A program made the translations under genes and the position numbers. Positions 1 to 13,601 of a stretch of 64,000 bases of DNA are shown piece by piece. The DNA is from Timema cristinae. Lineage: Eukaryota; Arthropoda; Insecta; Phasmatodea; Timematidae. Within the stretch, counting starts at the first letter, position 1; every line of letters begins with the position of its first letter. Below the pieces are notes generated by a model. It had not been told where the DNA came from, made no database searches, and saw only the letters and a list, made by a program, of their open reading frames with translations. The DNA is taken from the NCBI GenBank assembly GCA_039000515.1, contig JBCFYV010000100.1, forward strand, positions 24,873,769 to 24,937,768, read 5' to 3'.

Positions 1-185
1 TGGCAGAGCACACCGCAAATCGCTTTCCACTTCAAGTGGACAACGCTGTTTAATTCTTATGAGTCGCAGTGTAAAATTAGGTGTGTTGCACCACGTCACA
101 GCAATGGTGGATAATGTGAGAGGGGAGGAGGGGAAATAATCCGGCTTGCAGAATTGAAAATAACACACCCACATTGGTGGTCATA

Positions 186-410
186 ATGGTCTAAGGCGTC
201 ACTTTCGCAGTTGACTAGATTGCCGATGACGGGAAGATTGAGGTTTGAATCTCGGTCGGGTGTAGGCCTGGCCCTACTGAGGGGGGATTCTACTAAAGAT
301 GTTTCACTCTACCTCAAGTAAATGCGGGTACACTTCCTAAAATGTAACCTTCCTAATTCGTGGAAACATTAGCGTAGTTATTACATAATCGTAAAACCCA
401 AAGGGTGTGA
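186..410 (+). repeat. tRNA-derived SINE, family A
   Basis: A tRNA-like head (ggtctaaggcgtcac) is followed by a B-box-like word (ggtttgaatct) near 251 and then cggtcggg. The family A body follows (caagtaaatgcgggtacac), with tail words attagcgtagtta and cccaaagggt. It matches the order of elements seen at 51,465 and 55,395. The tail runs into the distorted zone, so the 3' end is uncertain. Confidence 0.7.
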
Positions 411-1534
411 GCCAGTTTTTTAAAAAAAAAAACGTGGAAAGCGCCGTGTTTAATTTTGGGCCCCGGGACCTAATTATGTTTTCAACCGGGGAGGCGTGCT
501 CCCAAAAAACGCAAAAAACAATTTTTCTTCCCTTTGGGAAAAAGGGGGTTTTTAAAAAAAAAAAGTCTTCAATTCTTAATTTTTTTTTTAAGTTATTTTA
601 TAAAAATTGTTTACGCCCCCCGGGGGGAGTTCTCCCCCCCCTTTTTTCCCCAGGTTGGGGAAACCCCTGTGTTTAAAAGTTGTAAAATCTAAAATTGGGA
701 AAATAACTGTTTTTAACCCCCCCCGTTTCGCCTGGCAGGATTTTAAAACCCCTCCCCCCCCTAAATGGGGGAAAAACCAAAATACCCCCTTTACGATTAT
801 CCCCCCTGACTACCCATAGGGGTTTTCTTTTTGTTCAACCCCCGGGGTGCTAATCGTTTTTTCGAAACGTATATTTAAAATCATGAAAAACTTTCTAACC
901 CGGGGGCGAATGGTTTAGGGTAGTTTGATGGGCTTTTATTTTAAAAGGGGCCCTCGCTTGGGGTAATGGTCGGGGGTTCCCTTTCATCTAAAAGTCGATT
1001 TCCCCCTAACTTAGGGGTTTTTTTCTTAAAAAGGGGGAAAACCCCCAAAAACCCCCAAGGTTTGGTTTGGGGTTTTTCCCAAGTTTTGGGGTTTTAAGTG
1101 TTTCCACGGTTCCAAAACTCATAAACCTTTTTTATCTATCTTATCGGGGGAAAAAAAAAAAGGGCTTACCAAAAGGATGTAGATTTAAACATTGGGGTCC
1201 CCCGTGCAAAGGGTACATTAATATTGGGGGAAACTTTCCACCCAAAACTAAATTTGGGGTAGCCCTGAGCGTCATTAAATTTTTAATTTGGAAAAATTTT
1301 TTTTTTATTTTGGCGCAAAGGGGCGTTTCCCCCCTTTAAATTTTTTACTCTCTCCCCCGAATGCGATTTATTTTTTCCTGTTTTTTCCCCTTTTCCCCCA
1401 AAATCTAGTTTTCTTAAAAAAACCCTTTATAATTTTTGCAAAAGGGGCCCTCCCCATCCCACAAAAATTTTTTTAAATAGGTAAAAAGCCCAGAGTTTAA
1501 ATTTCGTATTCTTTTTAATTTTTTAATTATTTTA

Positions 1535-1815
1535 TTTTTTTTTTATTAGCACCCGCTTACTTCCCCGTTTGGGGTTACGAAAAAACGTTAAAGTGTAAAA
1601 GGGAGGGTGTTTTTGAGATAAAAAGGAGGCCCCAATTTTAAAAAGTGGAATCCCCCCAGGTGGGGCCTGGATTCCACAAATTACAATTTTTGTTTAAAAA
1701 CAAAATTTTTTCAAGGGGGGAAAGGGGGAAAAGGGGTTTGGGGAATTTAAAAAAAGTGCCGGGGGGGGATTAAAACCCCCTTAAAAATAGAAGTCTGATC
1801 CTTACCCCTGGTTTT
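1535..1815 (-). repeat. SINE, family B (distorted copy of 40,262-40,545)
   Basis: Reading the minus strand, a tRNA-like head is followed by the family B body and the shared tail, ending in a TAA/ATT tract. The sequence is distorted, but the words ttattagcacc, gattccacaaatt and agaagtctgat identify it with the clean copy at 40,262-40,545. Confidence 0.65.
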
Positions 1816-2389
1816 TTTTTAAAAAAAAAAAAAAACCCGGGAAAATCCTTTTTTTAAAAAATTTCATTATAATGAATTTCTTCTAATGTCGCTGTTGTAA
1901 AATTTTAAAAAACCAGAAAAGACTTTGATCCTTTTTTGTTTTAGATTTATCTTTTTTTAATTTTCCCCCGGGGGCCCCGGGGCTTAAATTTTCTTTAAAA
2001 CAAAAAATATAATCACACAAAAATTTTAAAAAATGTTTTTTTTTAAAATATTAAAACTTTTTTTGTTTTTATTAATAAAAATTTTAAAAATTCCCCTTTT
2101 TGTAAAAATCTGGGCATGAAAAATAACCAATTTATATTTTAGTTTAAAAAAAATTACAAAAGAAAAAAAAATCAAGGTTAAAACCATCACGAAGGTGGTC
2201 AAATGTTCTCAGCGTCAGATTCAAGGGACTAAATTTTAACCCGGGGGTTTTAAGGGGGGTTTTTTTTTACCCCTCAGTAGCAAAAAAAGGTATTTTCCCC
2301 CCTTTTAAAACCCCCTCATTTTTTAAATTTTTTGATTAATTTTTAAAAAGCCCTTTTTTAAAAAAGAAATAAAAATAATTTTTATTTTT

Positions 2390-2530
2390 ATTAGCACCGG
2401 TTTACTACCCCTTGGGGGTTTACCCTTACGCTTAAAGGAATGGTGGGGGGTTTTGGGGGGGGAAATGAAGGGCCACAGTTTAACCCTGGGGGAAAAAAAC
2501 CAGGTGGCGGGGGGGGGATTCCCCCCCCAC
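2390..2530 (-). repeat. SINE, family B, truncated (distorted)
   Basis: Corresponds to the truncated family B copy at 41,111-41,262. The tail words attagcaccgg and cttacgctt survive, and the body ends at a run of c near 2,530. Confidence 0.55.
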
Positions 2531-2769
2531 ATAATTTAAAAAAACAGAGTGGGGGAAAGGGGGGTACAGGGGTTAGTTCGTGTTTTGGGTTTTGCCCCCG
2601 TGGGGAGGAGGGGCTGAAATCGGTATTTTTTTATTTTAATTTAGTGTGTGTTTTTTTTCCCCAAAGCAAAAGCGGATCTTTCTTTCCCCATTCAATTTTC
2701 CCTCTACCTCAAAAGTGTAAAAAAATTTTAAATTAGGGAAAAAGGGGGGCCCCAGGTTTAAGGGGTCCC

Positions 2770-2985
2770 CCCCCACCATAAACTAAATCCCGGGTAGAGG
2801 ATGGGGTTCGAATCTCGGTCGGGTTTTTCTGAGGTTTTTTTTTCCTACTGGGTTTTTTTTTTTTCCCCCCGTAAAAGTGTACACTTATTCAAAACCAAAA
2901 TTCCTTATCCTTAACTACAAGCTTTTTAGTTTCTAGTATAGCCCGGACGGGTAGTAAGACGTGGGATAAAAAAAAAAGATGGCTT
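2770..2985 (+). repeat. SINE, family A (distorted)
   Basis: Corresponds to 41,489-41,724. The B-box region (gttcgaatctcggtcggg) is intact near 2,806, and the tail word cccggacgggtagtaagacg is preserved near 2,942, followed by an A run. Confidence 0.65.
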
Positions 2986-3474
2986 TTGTGTAAAAAAAAA
3001 AACTCTTCAAAAATTGACCTTTTCCTGTCTTTTAAATTGTAAAAAAATTTGTTTTTTAAAATTTTATTTGAAAATTATCACCCTTAAAATGGACTTTGAA
3101 TGTTTATGAAGTGTTTTTTTACTTGAGATAGCTATGTTTAAAGGTTTTTTGGGGGGTTTTCCCAATTTACGTTTGAAATCCCCTTGAGTATCCTGTTGGG
3201 ATATGAACCCGTGGCCTATGGTATGCCCTACCAAGGCCGCCCAAAAACCCCACAGAGGTGGAATTGTACGGAAGTGAAGTGATGAGGGCGGGGGGGTAAA
3301 GGGTTGATGAAAGAGGTGCGGAGGGGTGAAAAATTGGGAAAAGTGCAGTAAAGGGCAAAGGGGAGGGGAGGAGGTGTAAGAAGGAGAAATAAGGGGGTGA
3401 GAGGAGAGTGTTTGGGGAGGGGAAAGGGGGGGAGGGGGGAGGGCCCCAGCTCCTCATCGCTTGCCCCTTCACTA

Positions 3475-3790
3475 ACCTTACCCCCGGGGGGTTGTGGATT
3501 GTTTTCTGTCAACCTTATCCCTTTTGTAAAAACACACCTTACTCCGGGTGGTGTGTGATGGTAAACATGTTAACCTCATCTAGAACCAAATTTCTCCGGG
3601 GGGTGTGCTCATAGTAAACATGTCAACCTACACTCTTTGTAAAATAATTACCTCCCGGGGGTGTGCTGATAGAAAAAATGTAACCTACACTCCTTTTAAC
3701 ACCCTTACCTCCGGGTGGTGTGCTGATAGTAAAAATGTTAACCTCCTCCTGTAAAATAATTACCTCGGGTGGTGTTAAAAAGTAAAAAAG
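3475..3790 (+). repeat. 60-bp minisatellite (distorted copy)
   Basis: Distorted version of the array at 42,231-42,561. Repeats of the word cctccgggtggtgtgctgat and of gtaaacatgtcaacct are still readable at about 60-base spacing. Confidence 0.7.
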
Positions 3791-6700
3791 TAAATCCTCG
3801 TTTCCCGAAGAACACCTGCCCTTTTGGGGCAGTGTTTTCGAAAAACGGGGTATGACGGCTCCCACCCGTGCCACGAAATTTTTTTTCCTAAAAAGTGGTT
3901 TTTTAAAAACTTTTTAAGGGCTCAAAATTAACAATAATGACCCAGTAGCAACTAAACCCCCTATATTTCCGGGGTTTTGAAAAAGGGGTCACAAACTCTT
4001 GTTTTTTAAAGGACCCCCCCTAGTCTTGGACTTGGGAAAATTTTTACAAATGCCGGGGGCTGGGCCAAGTTCTCAGCCCGTAACGGTAGTATTTTAAATT
4101 TTAGCTTAATTTTTTCTCTAAATAAAATTGTTTTTTAAATTTTGGGATAAAAGAAACGCGAATTATTGCCCGTTTTTTTGCTTTTTTCCCAAAACAATAC
4201 CTTTCTGGAAAAAATTAATAAAATATTGTATTGTTTTGGTGGAGGGTTTTTGTTTAATTCTTTAATTAGTAATTTAAAATGGGTTTTTGGGCTTATTTGT
4301 CATGTCCATCGATAAATTTTGAAAAGGATTTCTCCTCTCATTTAAAAAGTTCATACCCGGTTTCCGGAATCCCCTTAAAAAATTTTCTAAAACAGCAAGT
4401 GAAAATAGTGGTTTGGGTCTTTAAGTTTGCCGCTTTTTCCCCTTTTCCAAAACCAAAACCTTCCCTTATTACCCTTCTCCCCCACCCAAACCCTCCCCCC
4501 CCTTTTCCCTCTCTTTTTTCCCCTTTCTCCCCCCCCTCCACTCTCTCCCCCCGGACTCTACCCTTTTTTTCCCCCTTTAAACCCCTTTTTAAAAACCTGT
4601 TAAGGGTTTGTTTTCCCAAACGCATGGTGTTTGCAATTTCTTTTTTTTCCCAAACCCACATTTGGGACCCCGGGCTGCCAACGTTGTGGCCAAAAACCCT
4701 CAAAATTTTCCCTTTCCGAACAGTGATGCTGCTTTTTTTACTAAACCCCTTTCCCCCCCAAAATTTTTCCCCAAATTTTTCCCCCAAAAACCTCCCAAAT
4801 CCCTTTGGGAAATTAGTTTTTGTTTGCTTTTCCCAAACCTTCCCTTCTCAGTGTTGACCCCTACACAGCAGGGGGGGAAAAAATAAAGATTTTTTATAAG
4901 GTGTGCTTGACCAACTTTCCATTGTAAGTTTTTAAAAAATATCCCCTTATCTCTGTCTTTTTCTCTTTAAAACCCTTTAAACCTCCCCCTTTTTCGGCTC
5001 AAAATTTTTCTTCATTCCCCATTAATCAGAGTTCCAAAATACATAATAATTATTTCAGTGATATACCATGAATCATATGTAAACAACTTTTAATCATTTT
5101 TTAAATTTATACTTGGGAATTTCATTTGACTTAATTCATTTTATCAAAAACATTTTTTCAAACATGCTTTTTTATAAGTTTTTTGGACTTTCTTTGGGGT
5201 TGGGTTTAAAAGGAAAAATTCATATATGCTAGATTGAAATTTTATATTTATTTTCACATTTAATCACCCTTTTTTAATCTTACTTATAAGAAATTTGATC
5301 AAAATTTTTTTAAATTTATCCCTTTCTTTAAATTTGATAAGTGCGCATGGTGTTTTTTGGGAAATTTATCCACCTTTGTCAATATTCATATTTTATTTAA
5401 ATCATCCTTATTATCATAAAACATACTTCATAGCTTGTAGAGGGGAATCATACTTGTTTGGGCATTTATTCCCCTTTAATTGGTTATAAAAAATAAAATT
5501 TTAATTTTTCATTTGTTCATCCCTATTTAATCAGAATCATACGTCAAAATTACATGATGACAAACAAAATTAGTCCTTCCCTTTTTCCTAAGAACGGTTG
5601 ATATTACCTTGTGTAAAAAATTTAAAATTTAATAGGTATTACTTACTAAAGTATATTTTATTTTTTTTTGCAATTTTTTTTTTTAAATTTTAAAAACAGA
5701 AAGGTATGGCCCTTTAAAACTGCGTTTTTTTCCCCTTCCACCCTTAAATAAAAATTTTTAAAAACTATGCGCAAAAGGGTAAATTGGGAAAAAAGGGGGT
5801 TACCTTTAAGTGAAAGACTAAACAAGCAAAAAAAAATTGGTTCTTTGTAGAAAATTATTCTGGGATTTGAAACTTTTCAAATTTAAAATTATTTGGTTTT
5901 ATTGGGGTTTTTTTATTTTATAAATAATTATTTTTGGGATACTTACTATCTGGGATCCCCTTTGAAAAAACAATATTTATTGTATTACTGTGCGTTGACA
6001 GTTTTTAAAAATTTCCTTGAATTAATTTGTTTCCGCACGGGGGGGTACATGAACAAATTATTTTTAAATTCTTTTTAAAAATTTTTGTTCAAAAAGGAGG
6101 GGGAAGTTCAGGGTTCGAACCCCTTAAACCAGGTGTACCTTTCCCCCCCCCCCCTTAAATATTTCCCCTACCCCCCCTTCTATAAACGCAGATCATTTTC
6201 TCCATATTTAAAACCCCTCAAACCCTTACCCCTATAATGAAAAGTTTAGGGCCCCTCATTTTTTTAAAAAAAGTCAGGGATGATGTTATTTTTTTTTAAA
6301 GTTTTTGGTATTTTTAAATTTTTCCCTTTTTAATAATTCATCCATGGATGACCGGGCGTTTTCGAAGAAATTCAATATACTTTTTAAATTTTTCGTTGTT
6401 TTAAAAATTTCCCTTTGGTTCTTTTGAAATCGGGGATTATTGGCTGCCTTTCACCCAATGGGAAAGCTACCCTTCAAAATAAAAGGGTTTGGCCAGGGTT
6501 CCCCTATTATTTTGTTTAAGGGTTTGAAACAAGGGGCCCAAAAGAAGAAAGGGGGGTGGGTATATATAAGTGGGCTGGGGATTGTGAGTAAAAAAATTAA
6601 AAATCCCCAAACCCTCAAGCAAATAGCTCTGGTTTCCCCACTTTTGTTCTTTTTTAACGAATAAAAAAACGATACCATTTTTAAGGGTTAAATTTATAAT

Positions 6701-7659
6701 ATCGAAAGGTAATTCATTAAAAAAATTCGCGCATAGACTTTGAATTTTAAAAATTTCCCTTTAGAAAAAAACTAATAAGAAACCCTACGTGGCTGGGACT
6801 ATTTTCCCGGATTTAAATTACCCCTTGCGTTTGAAAAAGTGCGAAAGAAAAGGAATTGTACCCCAACCGGGGGGAGAAATCAACAAAAAAAAAAAAGGTA
6901 TCTTTTCCATAATTCCCTCCCCAAAAACCTTGGGGCATGCACGAGTTTTCCCTCATCACCCCTTTTCATCATTAAAATCTCTTCATCTTTACCCCTTATT
7001 GGGGGCTACTTTTGGAAAAACTTGGACGGTGGGAAAGAGGGCGATTGGGAAAAAATAAGTTTTTACATGGGGAAAATGAAGGTCATTTGTTTAAAACCCC
7101 CTTTAAAAGACAATCTAGCCTCGAGGGGAAATTTAAGAATAGTATTTTAATCGTAAAAATTTAAACGGTAACATTAAATTTTTCCTTTTTAAATTTCTTT
7201 TCTAGTTTCCACGCCCTTTCTACATTTTTGGCTTATATACAAATTTTATTAAATATGTTAGCGATAAAAAAGGGTTTAAAAATTTATGGGGATGTGTCCC
7301 CCCAATTGTGGGAGGGGAAGTGAAAAAACTATCTTACAAAATAAATTTCCCCAAATACACAGCCCAGAGAGGCAAAACTATGCTCCCCTTTTCCGGAAAG
7401 ACGAGGCTAAGCCTTTGTTGGGCGTGCTCCTCTTGAAGGCACAATATAATTAGGGGAAAGTGTTTTTGCTTTTGCGTTGAAGGAAAGTAAAAAAACTATT
7501 TGGGAAAACCATTTTTCAGTACGCCCAAAATGAGTTTAAAAACAAAAATCTGCCTAAAAATATTTTTTCCCCCTGGGGTTGAAAGGAAATGGGTGGGTAA
7601 AATTTAAAATTTAAATGAAAGGAAAATAGGGGGAAAAATCATTGGGGGGAAAACCCCCC

Positions 7660-7735
7660 TTTTGTGCACCCGAAAGGTTTTTAAACCCAATCTCCCCGTC
7701 GTGGGGCAGTCTAGTTTTTTTCGAGAGTAAAGTTA
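7660..7735 (-). repeat. tRNA-like SINE head (distorted)
   Basis: Corresponds to the minus-strand family A head at 46,236-46,350. The words ccaatctccccgtcgtgggg and gcagtctag match it, with a B box on the minus strand. Confidence 0.4.
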
Positions 7736-8183
7736 TATCCATGGGAAACTGATATTAAATTTTAACTCTTTCCCAAAAAACGGGCCCATTTTTTTTTTTT
7801 TTTGCCCCCGCGTCTTTTTTCCCGTTCGGATTATAATTTAAAAATACTAATTACGCTAATGGGTTTTATAAATTTGGGGAAATGTTAAATTTTAAAGGAA
7901 GTAACCCCGTATTGGTAGTTTCCCTTTTTAAATAGTATACGAGAAAGTATTCAAAGTTGCAATTGACTATCAGGTCGCGTTTAATTTGCTTAACTTGGTT
8001 AGATGTAGGGGAATTGGAACTGGGAAAAAAGGGAGGGGGGGTGAAGAAATAAAAATTTTCCTTTTGGGGGCAAAAACCCCTTTGGGGGAAACTTACGTTT
8101 ACTTTTACCAAAACCTTAGCACCCAAGTTGCCCCAAAAGGGTTTCCCAAATTTTCCCTTTGAGGTTCACTTTGCCTTCTGGCC

Positions 8184-10955
8184 GTGGCCAACAAAGCCCA
8201 CGATGTTCTCATTGTGTGGTATACCCATTTTGTAGAGGCAGGGTTTTACGGGCCGTTTTGTAATAAAAAGGACAGGTTTTCCTCATTGTGTGATATATCC
8301 GTTGTAAAGGAAAGGGTTACGGGGCCCGGGTGGCTAATAAAAGGGACAGGTGTTATCATTTTTTGTGAGTTTTATCCAGTTTATGGGGCAAGAGGTTAGG
8401 GGCCCATGTTTTAATAAAAGGGACAGGTGTTCTCATTGTGTGAGTATACCCAGTTGTAGAGGAAAAGGGAGGTTACTGGACCTGTGAAATTGGGAAAGAC
8501 ACGATGTTCCCCATTGTGTGATTTAAAACCAGTTTATATGGGGGGGAAAGGAGTTTTTTTGGGGCCCGGGTTTTTTGGGGGTTTAATTTTTTAGAAGAAC
8601 GGGGGTTTTTCCTTTCATTGTGTGAGTATACCCGTTGTATGAGGCAAGGGTTACGGGGCCCGTGTGCTAAAAAAGGGGACAGGTTTTCTCATTGTGTGAG
8701 TATTCCTTTTGTATAAGGAAAGGGGGTTTACTGGACCGTGTGCAAAATTAGAGACACGATGTTTCATTGTGTGAGTTTATCCAGTTGAAATGGGGGCAAG
8801 AGGTTACGGGAAACCTGTGTTAATAAAAGACCCCCGAGTTTTCATTGTGGGGAGTATATCAGTTGTATGAGGCAAGAGGTTACTGGCCCCGGGTGCTAAT
8901 GGGAAACAGGGTGTTCTCTTTGTGTGAGTAAAAAACATTTGGTATGGGGAAAAGGGGTTTAAATGGACCGTGGTTTAAATAAAAGACACGGTGTTTTTCA
9001 TTTTTGTGAGTAAACCAGTTTAGAGGAAGAGGTTACTGGACCTTTTGCTAATAAAAGACACATTTTTCCTTTGTGTGAGAAATTTTCCAGTTTATGAGGC
9101 AAGAGGTTACTGGACCTGTCCAAATTAGAAGACACGGATTTTTTTCTCATTGTGGAGTATACCAGTTGTATGAGGCAAGGGGTTTACTGGCCCGTGTGCT
9201 AATAGAAGACACGGTTTTTCTCATTGTGGGGTTTAAAACCAGTTGTATGAGGCAAGGGTTACGGGCCGTGTGCAAATAGAAGACACGAGGGTTCTAATTG
9301 TAGTGATAAATCCAGTTTTGGGGGCAAGGGGTTTACGGGAAACCTGTGTAATGAAGACAGGGTGTTCTCTTTTTGTGTGATTTTAAAAACCGTTGTTGGA
9401 GGCAAGGGGTTTTAACTGGACCGTTTTGCTAAAAAGAAGACATGGGGGTTCCCTCATTTTTGTGATATACCCAGTTGTATGAGGAAAGAGGTTCTGGACG
9501 TGTGTAATAGAAGACAGGTGTTCTCATTTGTGGGTAAAAACCAGTTGTATGGGGAAAAGAGGTTACTGGCCTTTGTGTAATAGAAGACCGTTGTTCTCAT
9601 TGTGTGGGGGATACCCAAGTTGTATGAGGCAAGAGGTTACTGGCCCATGTTTTAAATTTGAAGCCCACGATTTTTCCCATTGTGTGGAGTTTATCCTTTG
9701 AAAGGGAAGGGGTTTAAAGGGAAACCATGTTTTAATAGAAGACACGATGTTTTCATTGTGTGAGTTTAACCCAGTTTATGGGGCAAGAGGTTACTGGGGG
9801 GAAAAACGTGTTTTTTTTTAAAATTTAAGGAAGGGGACCCGGGTGTTCTCATTGTGTGAGTATTACCCCAGTTGTATGAGGCAAGGGTTACGGGAAACCT
9901 TGTGCTAATAAAAAGACGGGGTTTCTCTTTGTGTGAGTATTTTTCAGTTGTATGGCAAGAGGTTACTGGCCCTGTGCAAATTTGAAAAACACGATGTTCT
10001 TCATTGTGTGATTTTAAAACCAGTTGTAGGGAGGCAAAGGGGGTACTGGACCTGTGCAAATTTGAAAAACCCGGTGTTTCATTGTGTGAGTTTTACCCAT
10101 TTGGGATGGGCAAGAGGTTATTTGGCCCGTGTGTAAAGAAGACACGATGTTCTTTTGTGTGAGTTTAACCGTTGTATGGGGCCAAAGAGGTTTTTTGGCC
10201 GTGTTTTTAATAAAAGGGACACGGTTTTCTCATTTTTGTGATTTTAAACCAGTTGTATGAGGCAAGGGGTTTAAACTGGCCCTGTGCAAATTAAAAGGGG
10301 ACACGATTTTTCCCATTGTGTGATTTAAAACAGTTGTAGGGAGGCAAGGGGTTTTAGGGGGCCCGTTTTCTAATAAAAGAAGGTTTTTCCCTTTGTGTGA
10401 GTTTATCCAGTTTTTATGAGGCAAATTTTGGTTCTGGGACCGTGGGGTATTTTAGGAAAAAAACAAACGGTTGGGTCTTTCCATTGTGTGAGTAAACCGG
10501 GGTTGGGGTTTTTAAAGGGCCAAAACCTTTAAGGGGGGTTATGGACCGTGTGCTAATAAAAGGGACAGGGTGTTTAATTGGGGTGAGTAAAACCAGTTGT
10601 ATGGGGAAGGGGTTTTAGGGGCCCTGTGCAATAAAAGACACGATGTTCTCTTGTGTGGTAAAAACCAGTTGTTTTTAGGCAAGGGGTTTTCTGGGACCTG
10701 TGCTAATAAAAGGGCCCGGGTGTTCTATTGTGTGAGTAAAACCGGGTTGTATGAGGCAAGAGGTTACTGGACCTGTGCTAATAGAAGCCCGGGTGTTTCT
10801 TTTTTGTGAGTAAAACCAGTTGTTTGGGGGGAAAGGGGTTACTGGCCTGTGTTAATAGAAGACAGGGTTTTCTAATTGTGTGAGTAAAACCATTTGTTTG
10901 GGGCAAGGGTTCCCGGACCGTGTGCTAAAAGAAGACCGGGGGTTCCATTGTGGTA
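8184..10955 (+). repeat. 74-bp satellite array (distorted copy)
   Basis: The same 74-bp unit as the clean array at 46,766-49,395, recognisable from words such as cattgtgtgagt, aggcaagaggttactgg and gctaataaaagacac. The span is about 37 nominal units. After allowing for the general length excess of this copy it is compatible with about the same unit number as the clean array. Unit variants cannot be trusted here. Confidence 0.8.
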
Positions 10956-11774
10956 CGGGGAATTTGCCGGGTTGTTTTATTTATATGTAAAAAAAGTAAA
11001 GGGGAAAAACAATTTCGATATATGTGAGGAAAGGATGGAAAAAATATGTAGGGGTTTTTCCCTTACTCCGGTGGAGCTCACATAAGGGGCTTTTATTTTT
11101 AAAAAGTAAAAAAAAAATTTTATAGGGAGTTTGTTTTTAATAATAGTGCATATTACTTTTTTAAAATTAAAAGGTTTTAAATTTTCAATTTACAAACCGT
11201 TAATGGTTTCGGCACCTTTCCTGTTTTAATGACATGACATTTGCTCTATATATTATAGGGGAGAGATAGAGTTTTGGGAATTTTCTATATTGATTTTTTA
11301 TATTAATTTACAAAAAAAAGGGAGATTTAAACAGTTTTTTTTTTTTTTTAAACCCGTATTTTTTCTATAAAAAGTGGATGTTATTTTGATTTTGTTTGTT
11401 TCTTTTCGATTTTACTTATAAAAGGAACATCCAAGCTTTAATTCTAGCTCCTTTCCTAGTTTAGATGTGTAGGATGACTTTAATGGGAATTATGTCCAAA
11501 AGTTATTTGTACCCAAATTTTCCTACTTTTTTTAGAAAAAAAAAATTAAATTTATTTTTTAAAAATTTTTTTGGTTTTTAAAAATAAAAATTTTTTTAAA
11601 CAAATCAGTTGATATAAACTACAAATGTAAAATTGGCAAAAATTTTACATCTTTGTTGGAAACAATAAACAAAATATTTTTCACTTTTTCTGGGTTTTTT
11701 CTAAAAATTTTTAATTTCTCACTTTCATCACCGTATCCAATAAAAAACTTTTATTTATTATTTATATATCGCTA

Positions 11775-11925
11775 GGGGGGGAAATGCCGGGCCCTCCCCG
11801 GGGTTCGGTTTCCCACTTTAAAAATTTTGGTCCTTCATTTCATCTCACTATCCCCCTCCCTTCCCACATTAGCTTTAAGTGCGTATAAACCCGAAGGGGA
11901 GTAAGACCCCGGCGCAAATTTTTTT
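11775..11925 (+). repeat. SINE, family B, 5'-truncated (distorted)
   Basis: Corresponds to 50,193-50,333. The words ggggaaatgccgggccc, ggttcgg and catttcatctcac are preserved, followed by the shared tail and an AT-rich tract. Confidence 0.55.
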
Positions 11926-12014
11926 AATAAAAATTTAATTATTATTATTATTTAATCGCTACTTTTTTAAAAAAATTTAAATTTTAAATTTTAAACTGCC
12001 CAATAACACGGATA

Positions 12015-12180
12015 TACCCGTTCGCTGGCTGCATTAGATTAGTCTGCCGATAACCCGGGCAATTTCCCCGTTTTTGAGGTTCGAATTTGGGGAGGGTGTA
12101 TTTAATTTTTTTTTTTTTTTTTTTTAAATTTTTTCACTCTCGCTCCACGAAATTTTGCAGGTACACTTCCTCCAATAGTC
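12015..12180 (+). repeat. SINE, family A, truncated (distorted)
   Basis: Corresponds to 50,420-50,580. The words cgctggctgcattagatta, gaggttcgaattt and caggtacacttcctccaat are conserved. Confidence 0.6.
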
Positions 12181-13119
12181 TGCTCAAAAAAAGGAGTTTC
12201 TTAGTGGGGGTAAAAAAACAAATTGGTTGTATTCGTTAATTGATGATCCCCTTTGGGGAAAGTAATGTATAAATGATTAAAGAAACTTTTTTTATTTTAA
12301 ACTTAAAAATTTAAATTTTCCGTTAGATTTTTAAAAAAGGATTTATTTTAAAAACGGTTTTTTTTTTATCCCCCTTTTGGTATGATTTTTCGCAATAAAG
12401 GGGGAAATGGGTTTTTTTTTTTCGATAATGTGGCCCCGGACGGCTTTTAAAGTGTTTTCCGATGTGAAGTGTTGTGTTTTCCCTGCGTTTGTTCTATTTT
12501 TCCCCCACTAGCGCTATAATTGACCTGTTCCTTTTCCATCTCCCCTCTTTTCCAATTTGGGTTTGCGGATACACAATAAGGGTGTTCATTTTGGTTCATT
12601 CTGCTTTTTACAAAATCAATGTTTTTTCCCTTGGTAATTAATGTAATATAAAACAAAATTGTTTTTTAAAAATTATGCCCAAAAATTTTAAAAAAAAGGT
12701 TTTTTAAAAGGGTTTTGGGTTAGTAAGTCCCAAAAACCCAAATAAAGTGGGAAAACCCCTTTTTAAGGTCCCAAACCAAAAGTGGCCAATTGGCGTTAAA
12801 TTTGTGGCTAATTTGGTTTCCCGAGTCTTACTGAAAAATAAATTTTTTCCCGGGTTTGTTTAATTCCTGCATATCTTTGGGAAAATTTTTGGGAGGGGTA
12901 TTGTGTTCAGATATTTTTACTAAGGGTTTTCTGAAATTGGTCAGAAAAGGAGGTTTTTCCAACTTTTGCATTAAATTTCTTACATTTTCAATCTAAACCC
13001 ATTTTTATAATTTGCGTCTAAAACATTTTTTTAAAACGGTGGGCGTGTGTACATGTTTTTTTTTGGGGAGGCTTGTTCCCCCCGTGTGTGTTTTTTTAAA
13101 AGGTTTTACTCCCCGCTTC

Positions 13120-13365
13120 GAGGGTCGCGTGGTCTAAAACAACTCTTGTGTTAGATTAGACTGCCGAGACGGGAGGATTCGAGGTTCGAATCTCGGTTGG
13201 GCCAAAGGGGGGGTTGGTTTTTAAAAAAATTTTTTAAATATTCACCCCACGCAATGAGGGTAAACGCCCTTAGTTTAAAACCCTTTCCCCAAACCCCTTA
13301 AGGGCCATTAGCGTAATTAGTATTTAACTAAAAAAAGTTGGGTTTTAGTAAGACCCGGTGCTAAA
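13120..13365 (+). repeat. SINE, family A (distorted)
   Basis: Corresponds to the full-length element at 51,465-51,712. The head (gtcgcgtggtctaaaac), B box (gaggttcgaatctcggt) and tail words are readable. Confidence 0.65.
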
Positions 13366-13601
13366 ATGTTGTTTTTGGGAAACCCTTTAATTTGTAAATT
13401 TTTAACATGGTATGGTGAATTTAAATTTTTTCAGGGTTTTTTTAAAAACCCCTGTTTTCAAAAAAGGGCAATGTTTTTAAAAAAATTAAAATACCGCTTT
13501 TTTCCCGACATATTTTTACATTTTCTATTGTTCTTTTCTTACGCCCTTTCCCTTTTTCTTAATAAAGAGTTTGCGACCCCTATTTTTGGGGAATTTTTTA
13601 A